Shown: positions 32,718 to 44,153 of the stretch, in pieces | How the letters are laid out: each line of letters starts with the position of its first letter | How positions within the stretch are numbered: the stretch's first letter is position 1 | NCBI GenBank assembly: GCA_003427395.1 | Contig: BFEA01000096.1 | Span: 2,392,744 to 2,456,743, forward strand | Direction of reading: 5' to 3' | Length of the DNA stretch: 64,000 nucleotides | Origin: Chara braunii | Taxonomy: Eukaryota > Streptophyta > Charophyceae > Charales > Characeae | Made by a program: the position numbers and the translations under genes | The notes under the pieces: generated by a model | Told to the model about the DNA's origin: nothing | Databases searched by the model: none | What the model saw: the letters and a program-made list of their open reading frames with translations, nothing else

Positions 32718-35700
32718 ACAAAGGGGATGTGGCGGTTCACATGGGAGTGAAGGATAGGACTAAACAAGCACAAACATCATTTAATCTCTAGAATGAGCAA
32801 GAATCAAAATTGCGATTTGCATCCAAGTAGAGAAATGAAGAGAAATTGAGAGTCGGGTGAGTAACACTCACCCAAATGCATGAAATCACAAGGGGGAAAG
32901 TGACGATTCACATGGGAGTGAAGGATAGGACCAAACAAGCACTAATCATCATCGTAACACTAGGATAAGCAATAATCAAAGTTGCGATTTGCATCCAAGT
33001 AGCGAAATGTGAAGAAAGTGAGAGTAGAGTGAGTACAATTCACCCAAATGCATGAAATCACAAGGGGGAAAGTGGCGATTCACATGGGAGTGAAGAATAG
33101 GACTTAAGCACAAAACATTATCACAAGGGGGAAAGTGGTGATTAACATGGGAGTGAAGAATAGGACTTAAGCACAAAATATTTGAGCAAGAATCAAAGTT
33201 GCAATTTGCACCCAAGTAGAGCAATGGAGAGAAATTGAGAGTAAAGTGAGTAGAACTCACCCAAATGCATGAAATCTCAAGGGCGAAAGTGACAATTCAC
33301 ATGAGAGTGAATAATAGGACAAAACAAACACTAATCATCATCTAATCACTAGAATGAGAAGGAACCAAAGTTGCGATTTCCATCCAAGTAGACAAATTGA
33401 GAGAACGTGAGAGAAGTGTGAGTGAAACTCACTCAAATGCATGAAATCACAAGGGGGAAAGTGGTGATTCACATAGGAGTAAAAAATACAACAATACAAG
33501 CACTAATCACCATCTAATCACTCGAATGAGCAAGAATCATTGTTGCGATTTTCACCCGAGTAGAGAAATGGAGAGAAATGGAGAGTAGAGTGAGTAGAAC
33601 TCACCCAAATGCATGAAATCACAAGGGGGAAAATGACGATTCACATGGGAGTGAAGAATAGGACCAAACAAACACTAATCATTATCTAATCACTAGAATG
33701 AGCAAAAATCAAAGTTGCGATTTGCATCCTAGTAGAGAAATAGAGAGAAAGTGATAGTAGAGTGAGTAGAACTCTCTCAAATGCATGAAATCACAACGGT
33801 GAAAGTGGCGATTCACATGAAAGTAAGGAATGAGACCAAACAAGCACTAGTCATCATCCAATCACTAGAATGAGCAAGAATCAAAGTTGTAATTTATGTC
33901 GAAGTAGAGAAATGGAGAGAAAGTGAGAGTAGAGTATGTAGAACTCACCCAAATTCATGAAATCATAAGGGGGAAAGTGGCGATTCACATGGGATTCAAG
34001 AATAGAACTAAAGAAGCACAAAACATCATCTAATCACNNNNNNNNNNNNNNNNNNNNNNNNNNNNNNNNNNNNNNNNNNNNNNNNNNNNNNNNNNNNNNN
34101 NNNNNNNNNNNNNNNNNNNNNNNNNNNNNNNNNNNNNNNNNNNNNNNNNNNNNNNNNNNNNNNNNNNNNNNNNNNNNNNNNNNNNNNNNNNNNNNNNNNN
34201 NNNNNNNNNNNNNNNNNNNNNNNNNNNNNNNNNNNNNNNNNNNNNNNNNNNNNNNNNNNNNNNNNNNNNNNNNNNNNNNNNNNNNNNNNNNNNNNNNNNN
34301 NNNNNNNNNNNNNNNNNNNNNNNNNNNNNNNNNNNNNNNNNNNNNNNNNNNNNNNNNNNNNNNNNNNNNNNNNNNNNNNNNNNNNNNNNNNNNNNNNNNN
34401 NNNNNNNNNNNNNNNNNNNNNNNNNNNNNNNNNNNNNNNNNNNNNNNNNNNNNNNNNNNNNNNNNNNNNNNNNNNNNNNNNNNNNNNNNNNNNNNNNNNN
34501 NNNNNNNNNNNNNNNNNNNNNNNNNNNNNNNNNNNNNNNNNNNNNNNNNNNNNNNNNNNNNNNNNNNNNNNNNNNNNNNNNNNNNNNNNNNNNNNNNNNN
34601 NNNNNNNNNNNNNNNNNNNNNNNNNNNNNNNNNNNNNNNNNNNNNNNNNNNNNNNNNNNNNNNNNNNNNNNNNNNNNNNNNNNNNNNNNNNNNNNNNNNN
34701 NNNNNNNNNNNNNNNNNNNNNNNNNNNNNNNNNNNNNNNNNNNNNNNNNNNNNNNNNNNNNNNNNNNNNNNNNNNNNNNNNNNNNNNNNNNNNNNNNNNN
34801 NNNNNNNNNNNNNNNNNNNNNNNNNNNNNNNNNNNNNNNNNNNNNNNNNNNNNNNNNNNNNNNNNNNNNNNNNNNNNNNNNNNNNNNNNNNNNNNNNNNN
34901 NNNNNNNNNNNNNNNNNNNNNNNNNNNNNNNNNNNNNNNNNNNNNNNNNNNNNNNNNNNNNNNNNNNNNNNNNNNNNNNNNNNNNNNNNNNNNNNNNNNN
35001 NNNNNNNNNNNNNNNNNNNNNNNNNNNNNNNNNNAGAGTAGAGTGAGTAGAACTTACCCAAATGCATGAAATCACAAGGGGGGAAGTGGCGATTCATATG
35101 GGATTGAAGAATAGGACAACACAAACACTAATCATCATCGAATTACTGCATGAGCAAAAATCAAAGTTGCGATTTGCATCCAAGAAGAAAAATGGAGAGA
35201 AAGTGGGAGGAGAGAGTAGAACTCACTCAAATGCCTGAAATCACAAGGGGGAAAGTAAGGATTCATATGGGAGTGAAGAATAGGACCAAACAAGCACTAA
35301 TCATCATCTAATCACTAGGATGAGCAAGAATCAAAGTTGCGATCTGCGTCAATGTAGAGAAATTGAGAAAAAGTGAGAGTAAAGTGAGTAGAACTCACTC
35401 AAATGTATGAACTCACAAGGGGGAAAGTGACGATTCACATGGGAGTGAAGAATACGACCAAACTAACACTAATCATCATCTAATCACTAAAAGAAGCAAG
35501 AATCAAAGTTGCGATTTGCATCCAAGTAGAAAAATGAAGAGAAAGTGAGAGTAAAGTGAGTAGAACTCGCCCAAATGCATGAAATCACAAGGGGGAAAGT
35601 GGCGATTCACATGGGATTGAAGAATAGGACTAAAGAAACACAAAACATCATCTAATCACTAGAATGAGCAATAATGAAAGTTGCGATTTAACTTGGAACT

Positions 35701-36500
35701 AGAGCTCAAGTATTCAAGATCGCGGGAATGGATCTGGGTAAATGTTTAAGAGCGAAACCAGACAAAATAGCAGGAAACCACAAAAAAGTACGGTCGCTCG
35801 CCCTAGCCAGCGACCGCCGAACTGTTTGGGATCCTCAGAGACTTTACTAAAGCTAGAAGAATAGTGGATAATATGCTATAAAGGGCTTGTTGTTTTAAAC
35901 CAACTAATATAGCATGATGAACCCAAGTTACAGTAACTTCATATGAAAGTAAAATAAGAGTATTTAGAGTTTTTATATCTTAGCAATTTTTTGTTTATAT
36001 GTTGTACCCCATTCACTCTTTATATGGTTCTATAAATCAATTAACTTAGATTCATTGACTTCAGTCAATTGCATCCAAGTAGAGAAGTGGATAGAAAGTG
36101 AGAGTAGAGTGAGTTGAACTCACCCAAATGCATGAAATCACAAGGGGAAAGTGGCGATTCACATCGGATTGAAGAATAGGACAAAACAAACACTAATCAT
36201 CATCTAATCACCAGAATGAGCAAGAATCAAAGTTGCGATTTGCACCCAAGTAGAGAAATGGAGCGAAATTGAGGGTAGAGTGTGTAGAACTCACCCAAAT
36301 ATATGAAATCACAAGCGGGAAAGTGGCGATTCACATGGGAGTGAAGAATACGATAAAACAAACACTAATCATTAGAATGAGCAAGAATCAAAATTGTGAT
36401 TTGCATCCAAGTAGAAAAATGTGGGGAAATTGAGAGTAGAGTGAGTAAGACTCTCCCAAATGCATGAAATCACGAGGGGGAAGTGACAATTTACATGGGA
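32718..36500 (+). repeat. 171-bp satellite array in element B, about 20 copies with gap
   Basis: Same unit as 10560-12150. An assembly gap (34038-35034, 997 Ns) lies inside the array, flanked by satellite on both sides, so the gap is most likely more satellite. One 379-bp insertion interrupts it. One region (33110-33180) shows a shortened unit, evidence of unequal exchange. Confidence 0.93.
35690..36068. mobile_element. 379-bp insertion inside the satellite
   Basis: The satellite consensus 'gttgcgatttgcatccaag' is interrupted after gcgattt (35689) and resumes at ttgcatccaag (36069), so a TT dinucleotide is repeated at the junction. The insert is AT-richer than the satellite and starts aacttggaactagagctc. 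It contains a 7-bp stem hairpin (ggtcgct at 35792-35798 with agcgacc at 35809-35815). No terminal inverted repeats or poly(A) tail are obvious, and no coding capacity. Could be a SINE-like or unclassified small element. Confidence 0.6.
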
Positions 36501-36589
36501 GAGAAATGAGAGTCTATTGAGAGATTATTACTTTCCTACCATGTATCCTTATGCTTAGGAGAGCTTCTATGGAGAGTGGAAGGAAAAAA

Positions 36590-36815
36590 GAGAGTGGGGA
36601 AGAGGGAAAGAGAGAGAGAGAGAGAGAGATGAAGAAGTAGATGGAGGAGAAGACGAGGAACAGAAGAAAAAGAAGAAGAAGAAGAAAAAGAAGAAGGAGG
36701 AGAAGAAGAAGAAGGAGGAGGAGGGAAAAAAATAGAAAAATGAAAAAAAAAAATAAAAAAAAATTAATAATAATAATAATAATAAGAAGAAGAAGAAGAA
36801 AAAAAAGGGGGGAGG
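36590..36815. repeat. GA, GAA, poly(A) and (AAT)n microsatellite cluster
   Basis: Equivalent to the gapped cluster of element A at 12195-12560; here complete. Purine-only over most of its length, hence long meaningless open frames. Confidence 0.9.
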
Positions 36816-36859
36816 AGAAGCCCCTCCTCTCCACTCACCTCCTTGGTGTCTTAGGATGA

Positions 36860-37882
36860 AGTACCAATCTTGATGAAGTCTCCTCCTTCCTTGTTCAAGC
36901 ACCCCCTTGCCTATGGCTTCCTTCTTCTTCAAACCCTTCTCTCCCTCCTTCTCTCACATTTTCTCATGCTACAATCGGCTCATACCTCTACGGCTATGGA
37001 GTCCTCACCTCTAGGAGGGCTAATTAGACTCCTTCTAGCCTTGCCTTCTTCTTCACAGCCTAAGGACTATGGCGGATCACCTTCCCCACTACCACTAGCC
37101 TCTAGAGCTCTACACACTAGCTCACAGTCACTTCTAGACTTTCAAACTAGCCTCATTCCATGTGAGTGTAGTGCTTTTATGGGCTTATCTCGGTAGCATG
37201 GGCACTCCTCATGCAAATGGGAGTGTGGCGGACTGATTCCCCAACCGACAGTGTTTTGGCCAGCCCATGGGCCTCCCCATGTGCCCCATGGTGAGCGGAG
37301 GTACCCCCTATGGTCAATTTTCACTACTAGGCCTCTCCGGGGGCACCTAGGTCTCATTTTGGCCAGATACATGCAGTCCGAATGGTTAGTACCAACTCAG
37401 ACTACCCCTTGGGCCTCTTTCAAGCTTCATGCCCCTTGAGAAATGTTGCCCCCTTGAGTCCAAGGCTCAAGGGATAGCCTACTTGAAATAAAAATGCCTT
37501 GTAGGCCTTTCTCTCGATTTTTTCTGATTTTGGTCTCCCTTGGGTAGGCCGGGACATTTTTCCATGTGGCGGTGCATTTTCAGCCTTGGATCAGGCTGAG
37601 ATCCAAGGCCAACATTATTTCGAGCTACCCCATGGTGGCCCTTGCTTCAGTTTTAGGCCCCAAAGCCCTCATTTTCAATTTCTGGTTCATCTGGCCCTCT
37701 ATTTGGGCCAAATGCACAATTTTGATTTTTTCTGTCTTTTGTTTCTTTCCATTTTGGGCTGCCAACTCATTCCGGAGTTGGCCATTTGTGATGACCTCAT
37801 AAAAAACGGCCATATTAGCTCCTCCATGGATCTAAATCTCAGATCCATGGTCCATGAGAAAACCGGTCATTTTCCTTTTGCA

Positions 37883-37913
<31 letters not shown>

Positions 37914-39228
37914 CAGATATTGTGGAGATATGGTCCTTGGGCCATATCTCTGCAATCCGGATTACCCTCCCTCATTCTGGGAGGGATGAGGTCATCATTG
38001 AGACATGCCAGTCCCTACTGCAGCAATCCCAATAGGGCAGCACATTTTTCTCCACCCTTTTCTCCCGTTTTGTCTCATTCTCCCTCCATTTTCTTCCTTT
38101 TTTCTTTTCTTTTTCTTTTATTTTTGTTGTGACAAGTGTCAAATAGTTGTGCACCCTCTTTCTAGGCCTTGAAATCTCATTCATGGGCAGGTTCATGACT
38201 GGCTGTTGGCCGTTACATCTCGGACTTCAATAATGGGACCCCCATGCTCCTAGGGGGCTTATTCTGCTTCCGTTAACTCAATTTTGAACCCCCTTGGCTC
38301 CGATTTTTTTTTGACAGCCTTTTCTTGGCACGTGGCCCTTGGAGTTTAATTTTCTCATGCCTAGGTAGTCCGAGATACCCCGGACTGCTGGGCAGCCCTC
38401 CTATCTCCCGTTTTTCTTTTCTTCTTACCGCTAGTCCTCCCATTTGGGCTCCACTAGAACTTGGACTAGTGGTATTAATATTTTTCACCGTCAAGATCTT
38501 TGATCTTGCCGGTATCGTTGGCCTTGCGCATCCACTACCCACATTGGTTTGTGGTTTTTCCTTGGGACAACTCAAGCCCTCGCCACTTTCCCGTGCTAGT
38601 CCCATTTTTTTTCTGTCCCACCGGCGGCACCGTCGACACAATTCAAATTTTCGACAATTTTTATTAGGGTCCGTTTAGTCCCCGGCGTCGCTCCGGTTGA
38701 CGTTCCATTTTTATTTGGGACTTCCCTTGTGCCCGACAGTCCCAAACCGTTCTTCCCATGCGTTTCAAGTGTGCCGATTATTCCTGGCCACGAGACCTCC
38801 ACCTTGCCGTCACCATTTATCGTTACATCCCCTTAGGCTTACGGCACCGTTTTCTAGTTTTTTTGGGCACGCCACGGCTCATTTTCCTTTGGGCTAGGCA
38901 TCCCCATGCAGTCCGTTGCAACTCGGTCTGCTGTAGGGGCCATTTTCCTAGCCCCACTACCCCAGAACTAGCCTCAAACTGAAAGGAAAGAAAGCGGTCA
39001 ACTCCCAAGTGCATCCGGTCTCCATTTTGGCTCCCGGTGCACCTAAAACATGTGTTTGGCCTACCTCATGCAATCCGTTGCATCTCGGTTGCATGAGGCC
39101 TTGTTTTTCCTTGATTTTCTCTACAAAATCAAGAGAAATCAAGATACTTTGTAACCGATATATGTCAGAATGAATCTGGTCACAAATGCATCCCCTATGT
39201 GACCGTTTTTAGTTGTTAGAGCCCTTTT

Positions 39229-39270
<42 letters not shown>

Positions 39271-39310
39271 CCCTCCACTTGTGGACAGTAGGGACTTGCC
39301 AGTCCCTACT
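36860..39310 (+). other. Core of element B, no recognisable protein
   Basis: Collinear with 12600-15100. Contains T runs at about 37874-37907 and 39233-39270 that are longer than in A, and the hairpin equivalent at 38487-38513 with one mismatch. Frames are not conserved between A and B. Confidence 0.55.
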
Positions 39311-39897
39311 GACAGCCAACTCACTCATTCCCTCTCACCTCCTATTTTCTTTTCTTTGTCTTTTTCTATTTTCTTTTTTTTTTGCATGCCAAGTGTCAAC
39401 TAGTCGTTAAGGCCCTTTTCTAGGCTATTCCTCTTAGTTTTGGCTCTTCCCATGTTCAAGGGTCAATCCGTTATTTCTCGGACTGCACTTGTGGCCTTCC
39501 CATGCTCATGAGAGTCTTCGTTTTGTCCCTATCCCTTCCAAACGGTAGGCCCTCATACTCCGATTTTCTCTCGTAAACCCATTTTTCTCATGGAGTCCCT
39601 TTTGACTCCATTTTCTTGGGGGAGGTCAATCCGGGATTTTTCGGATTGCTCCCACGTCTCCCATCACATGTTTCTTTGCTTTTTATTTTTCCTTTGGCCT
39701 TCCCGCTTGTTCCCACTAGGGCCTATGCTAGTGGCGCTAATATTTTTGGCAGTCAAGATCTTTGATTTTGGCGGTGCGTCCTGCTTTAATTATTTGCACC
39801 TCTCATCGTGCCACAACTTTTCCTCAAGACACAAGTCCCCGCCACTTGTCCGTGCTAGTCCCCGACACTAGTCTCGCTAGTGGTCCCGCTGGTGGTC

Positions 39898-40090
39898 CCG
39901 CTGGTACTTTGTCCCACCGGCGGTCCACGACACTTTGTCCCGCCGGTGGTCCCCCACACATTGTTCCGCCGGTGGTCCCCGACACTTTGTCCCGCCGGTG
40001 GTCCTCGACACTTTATCCTGCCGGTGGTCCCCGACACTTTGTCCCACCGGTGGTCCCTGATACTTTGTCCCGCTGGTGGTTCCGGGTTCC
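39898..40090 (+). repeat. 26-bp minisatellite, 7 copies, element B
   Basis: Same unit as 15485-15708, one copy fewer. Copies within B are not pairwise identical to those in A, so copy number changed after the elements separated. Confidence 0.93.
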
Positions 40091-40544
40091 CTTGACATTT
40101 TTCCACCCTACGGTGACCCCATCCCCTTAGTCTTCCTCACGTTCCGTATGCCGATCTTTTCGGTTGTGACTCTTTACCTGTCCCATGGCCCCTTGGCCTT
40201 CTTGACGCCGCGTCCCGGTGGTGCTCTTGGCCCGGGCTACATAATCACGCGCCGGCACCTTACTTATCATTTTCTCCTCAATTCTTTTCTTCCTGCGCTG
40301 TGCAACCTATGACACTACTTTCCCTGGCGGTCGTTCTTCTTTTCGGGGGCACGGCCGCCTTTGCTAATTTCTTACGGTCTCTTGCCGCTCGCCGTTCCGC
40401 CAGTCTCCTCTTGGTACAGCAGTTCCGGCGACCCAGGGCAGCCTTTAAGCCCCTAAGTGCTGGTACTACTGCCCTTAGCCTTTCTACCTTTTCGGCCTCC
40501 GGTTTTCTCTGTCGTGCACAATTCTGCGGCATACTGCCTCTCAA

Positions 40545-41975
40545 ACCACCTTCCACCTCCTTCCTCCACCATCTCCTTCACCCATTCACCATAGCCAACC
40601 ACCTTCCACCTCCTTCCTCCACCATCTCCTTCACCCGTCCGCCATAGCCAACCACCTTGCATCTTCCCCCTCCACCATCTCCTTCACCCATCCACCATAG
40701 CCAACCATCTTCCACCTTCTTCCTCCACCACCTCCTTCACCCATCCACCACAGCCAACCACCTTCCACCTTCTTCCTCCTCCATCCTCTTCACCCATCCA
40801 CCGTGGCCGACCACCCTCCACCTCCTTCCTCCTCCATCTCCTTCACCCATCCACCATAGCCAATCATCTTCCACCCTCTTCCTCCACCATCTCCTTCACC
40901 CATCCACCATAGCCAATCACTTTCCACCCTCTTCCTCCACCATCTCCTTCGCCCATCCACCAAAGCCAATCACCTTCCACCTCTTTTCTCCACCATCTCC
41001 TTCACCCGTCCGCCATAGCCACCTTGCACCTTCCCCCTCCACCATCTCCTCCACCCATACACCATAGCCAACCATCTTCCACCTTCTCCTCCACCTCATC
41101 CTTCACCCATCCACCATAGCCAATCACCTTCCACCTTCTTCCTCCACCATCTCCTTCACCCATCCACCATAGCCAACCACCTTCCACCTCCTTCCTCCTC
41201 CATCTCCTTCACCCATCCACCATAGCCAATGACCTTCCACCTTCTTCCTCCACCACCCTCTCCGCCCATCCACGACAGCCAACCACCTTCCACCTTCTTC
41301 CTCCACCACCTCCTTCAACCATCCACCATAGCCAATCACCTTCCACCTTCTTCCTCCTCCATCCTCTTCACCCATCCACCATAGCCGACCACATCGCACC
41401 ATCTTCCTCCACCACCTCCTTCACCCATCCACCATAGCCAACCACCTTGCACCTTCTTCCTCCACCGCCTCCTTCACCTATCCACCATAGCCAACCACCT
41501 TGCACCTTCCTCCTCCTCCATCTCCTTCTCCCATCCACCATAGCCAATCACCTTCCACCCTCTTCCTCCACCATCTCCTTCACCCATCCACCATAGCAGA
41601 TCACCTTCCACCCTCTTCCTCCACCATCTCCTTCACCCATCCACCATAGCCAACCATCTTCCTCCTTCCTCCACCATCTCCTTCACCTTTCCACCATAGC
41701 CAACCACCTTGCACTTTCCCCCTCCACCATTTCCTTCACGCATCCACCATAGCCAACCACCTTACACCTTCTTCTTCAACGGCCTCTTCCACCCATCCTC
41801 CATAGCCAACCACCTTCCACCTTCTTCCTCCTCCGTCCTCTTCACCCACCCTCCATAGCCTGCCTCCTTGCACCTTCTTCCTCCACCACCTCCTTCACCC
41901 ATCCGCCATAGCCAAACCACTTTGCACCTCCTTCCTCCTCCGTCCTCTTCCGCCCCCCGAAGATCGGGAGCAAAA
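40545..41975 (-). repeat. 53-bp minisatellite, right arm of element B, inverted, about 26 copies
   Basis: Landmark ccatagccaa at 40589, 40642 and 40695 gives a 53-base period. Sequence is the reverse complement of the 8820-9765 array. Largest of the three arrays. Confidence 0.93.
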
Positions 41976-42058
41976 GGGGAGGCACCAAGGAGCGCAAGGA
42001 ACGATGGGTAAGACGGTAGGGCACGCTAGGGGGTAAGGTTAATCAGGAATTAAGAGTC

Positions 42059-42104
<46 letters not shown>

Positions 42105-43234
42105 CCTAGAGCCTTGACCTGCACCTTACCCTCTGGCACGTGACTAACCCTCCCCTCTCACTTGTTACATTGCCAAGGGTCGAACGGTGAAAAGAAGCGG
42201 TCCTCACTTGGTGGAGAAAGAGGGCAAAGGAGGGATAGTCTGTCCCTTGCACCACCAAGAGGGAGAAAGGAAAGCCCTTGAAAATTTGAAAGACAAGGAC
42301 CTTGAGAAAGTGGGAAAGTGAGAACTTGGCACAAGGTCAGTTGACTCAACCATTTCTCCGACTGCATGACTAAGGAAAAGGCATGGCTTGACTGTGGAAA
42401 GGACGGGAAGGGCAAGAGAAGCACGAAAGAGAAAGGAACTTAGGGTTACGAGAAGGGCAATGTGTTGACCCCAATGGGGGATTGCATTGGTCTTTGCGTG
42501 TATGTGGGATTGTGCAGATGAGTAGCTTAGGATGACTTGAGCGGGACTGGGTCTGGGGGTACGCGGGCCAAAGGGAAGGATGAAGATCGGATGGAAAGAC
42601 CGAAGGCCTGACATAAATTCTGAGACGGGCGGGCTTAGGTGTAGGATGCTTGGAACAAAGGATCAAAAGAGAAAGAAAAGGAGAGGGGCGTGGCTTTGCA
42701 GGACGAATGTGTATTTTGTCTCTTTTAATGCAATATGGAAGCCCGAAAGGACGAAGGGCGGACGATGAATGTGTGAAAGGGGATGCATGCGTCAAGAAAA
42801 AAAAAGTGCAGGGGCTAGGGGATGGACGGCACTGCCGTACCCCGAAGATGCCATAAGGATAGTTGTGCTTAGTGAAAAGGTGTGTGGTCCAAGGATGACG
42901 CTTGGCCTACGCACAAAAGAAAGGAAATCCTCAATAACCCCCCCTGGACTGCATGTGTATTGGAAGGAGCAATTGCCTTGCCACATTTAAATGAATCAAG
43001 AAAATACCGCGAGTGACCGTAAAGCTACCATCTAGCGCGAGAGTAGAGCTACATCCCCCAATGTTACAGCCCTCTCGCAAATGGTCCATCCCCATCCATC
43101 TCATAGCACTAGGTGGGGGTGCCCCTGTGACGAACGCTCCGCGCCCTGAGCTTGAGCGTGGGCGGATCAGAGTCAACTGGGACCCACAACGGGGTCGACT
43201 CAGGCTCGAAAGTCTATTAGGGTACGGCCCTACA
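41976..43234 (-). repeat. Inverted copy of the distal left arm of element A
   Basis: Reverse complement of 7421-8820: includes the (CT)n run at about 42063-42102, the gtcacgtgcc...cttgttacattgc block, and the segment ending cgctccgcgccctgagcttg. Similarity ends at 43234/7421. Minus-strand open frames here (for example 42614-42204) have partners in A (7923-8450) but differ by frame-disturbing changes; not called as genes. Confidence 0.85.
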
Positions 43235-43252
43235 ACGGTCATTATCTTTGTT

Positions 43253-43256
43253 TTCC

Positions 43257-43327
<71 letters not shown>

Positions 43328-43345
43328 CTTTTGCTCTCTCTCTCT
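43253..43345. repeat. (CT)n microsatellite just outside element B
   Basis: Long CT run starting 19 bases beyond the element end. Confidence 0.93.
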
Positions 43346-44153
43346 TTGTCTCTCGATAGCATGCGATGACAGTGACCTCCTGCGACTCTTGTGTGTGAAT
43401 TTCATTGTGAAGCTTCTAATTCACAAAACGGTATTCCCCTTCCCTCCCCCGCCCACTGTTCAAGGCCTAGCACACAAACTTTCGTTATGTCTCTCCCAGT
43501 CTCTACCTCTCTCTCGGGTTGGTGCAATGAACTCTAAGTCGAAATTGTCATCTGTAATAGTTATATTATTTATCCCCCTCCTCTGGACAGAAGGCATGCC
43601 AGTCCGGAATAATGTAATGGCCCTGTCAGAAACAAATACAGCACGATCCAGTTTGAAGATCGAAAAACTCATGACTGTGTCGTGACCGCGGACTGATGAA
43701 GCAATGTCGTGCTTTATACATGCTAATTTTTGTATGTGGTCTGCCGCTTTATTGGTCGTCGCTCTCTGCTTGACTTCACATTAAAGAACCATTTTTGTGG
43801 ACTCAAGTTGTTGCAACGTCACGTCGAGGTACATGTCCTCTCTCCTCATCTGAAAAACCTTAGTGAGTGTAATCTTGAACGCAGGTGCGGCCAAAGGATT
43901 GTTGTCGCTTTGTCTCCATGTTTTGTCTTCCTTCATCTATGCTCGCATCTTATTGCGAGTATGGAGCTGGTGATCCATTTGTTGTAATCGGACAAGCGGG
44001 AGACTTTTCTCTACCCAAAACCAATGCTTTAGTTTTCATGTGATCTCTCTATGCATTGTTGTCATCATCCTGTTGCACTCCCCAATCACCGTTCGAATCC
44101 CGCTCAAATGGGGGTGAAAATTGGAGGGTCGGTTAACCTTCTGTCGCTCTCCA
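43346..44153. other. No recognisable gene
   Basis: No frame with convincing protein character on either strand. Lies between element B and the minus-strand coding remnants. Confidence 0.35.

Larger units (their letters stand above)
31637..43234 (+). mobile_element. Large repeat element B with long right arm
   Basis: An 11.6-kb relative of element A in the same orientation. Short left end (31637-31670, GACCGGTGGGTCCCGAGATA...), 53-bp minisatellite (direct), core collinear with A (31928-40540 versus 9766-16140), then an inverted 53-bp minisatellite, a (CT)n run and an inverted copy of the distal left arm of A, ending TACGGCCCTACA at 43234. So in B the long arm is on the right and in A on the left. 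Differences from A: a larger satellite, a 379-bp insertion in it, and about 205 bp at 39333-39537 that A lacks. No coding sequence recognised inside and no target duplication found. Confidence 0.6.

Noticed and set aside
34026-35124. Two minus-strand frames of about 350 codons
   Set aside because: They run through the 997-base assembly gap and are almost entirely undefined residues.
40545-41975. Regularly spaced repeats considered as a CRISPR-like array
   Set aside because: Units are directly adjacent with no unique spacers and the sequence is eukaryotic; it is a minisatellite.
7421-43234. A and B ends as LTRs (TGT...ACA)
   Set aside because: The matching ends are inverted relative to each other, not direct, and no RT-type coding sequence lies between them.
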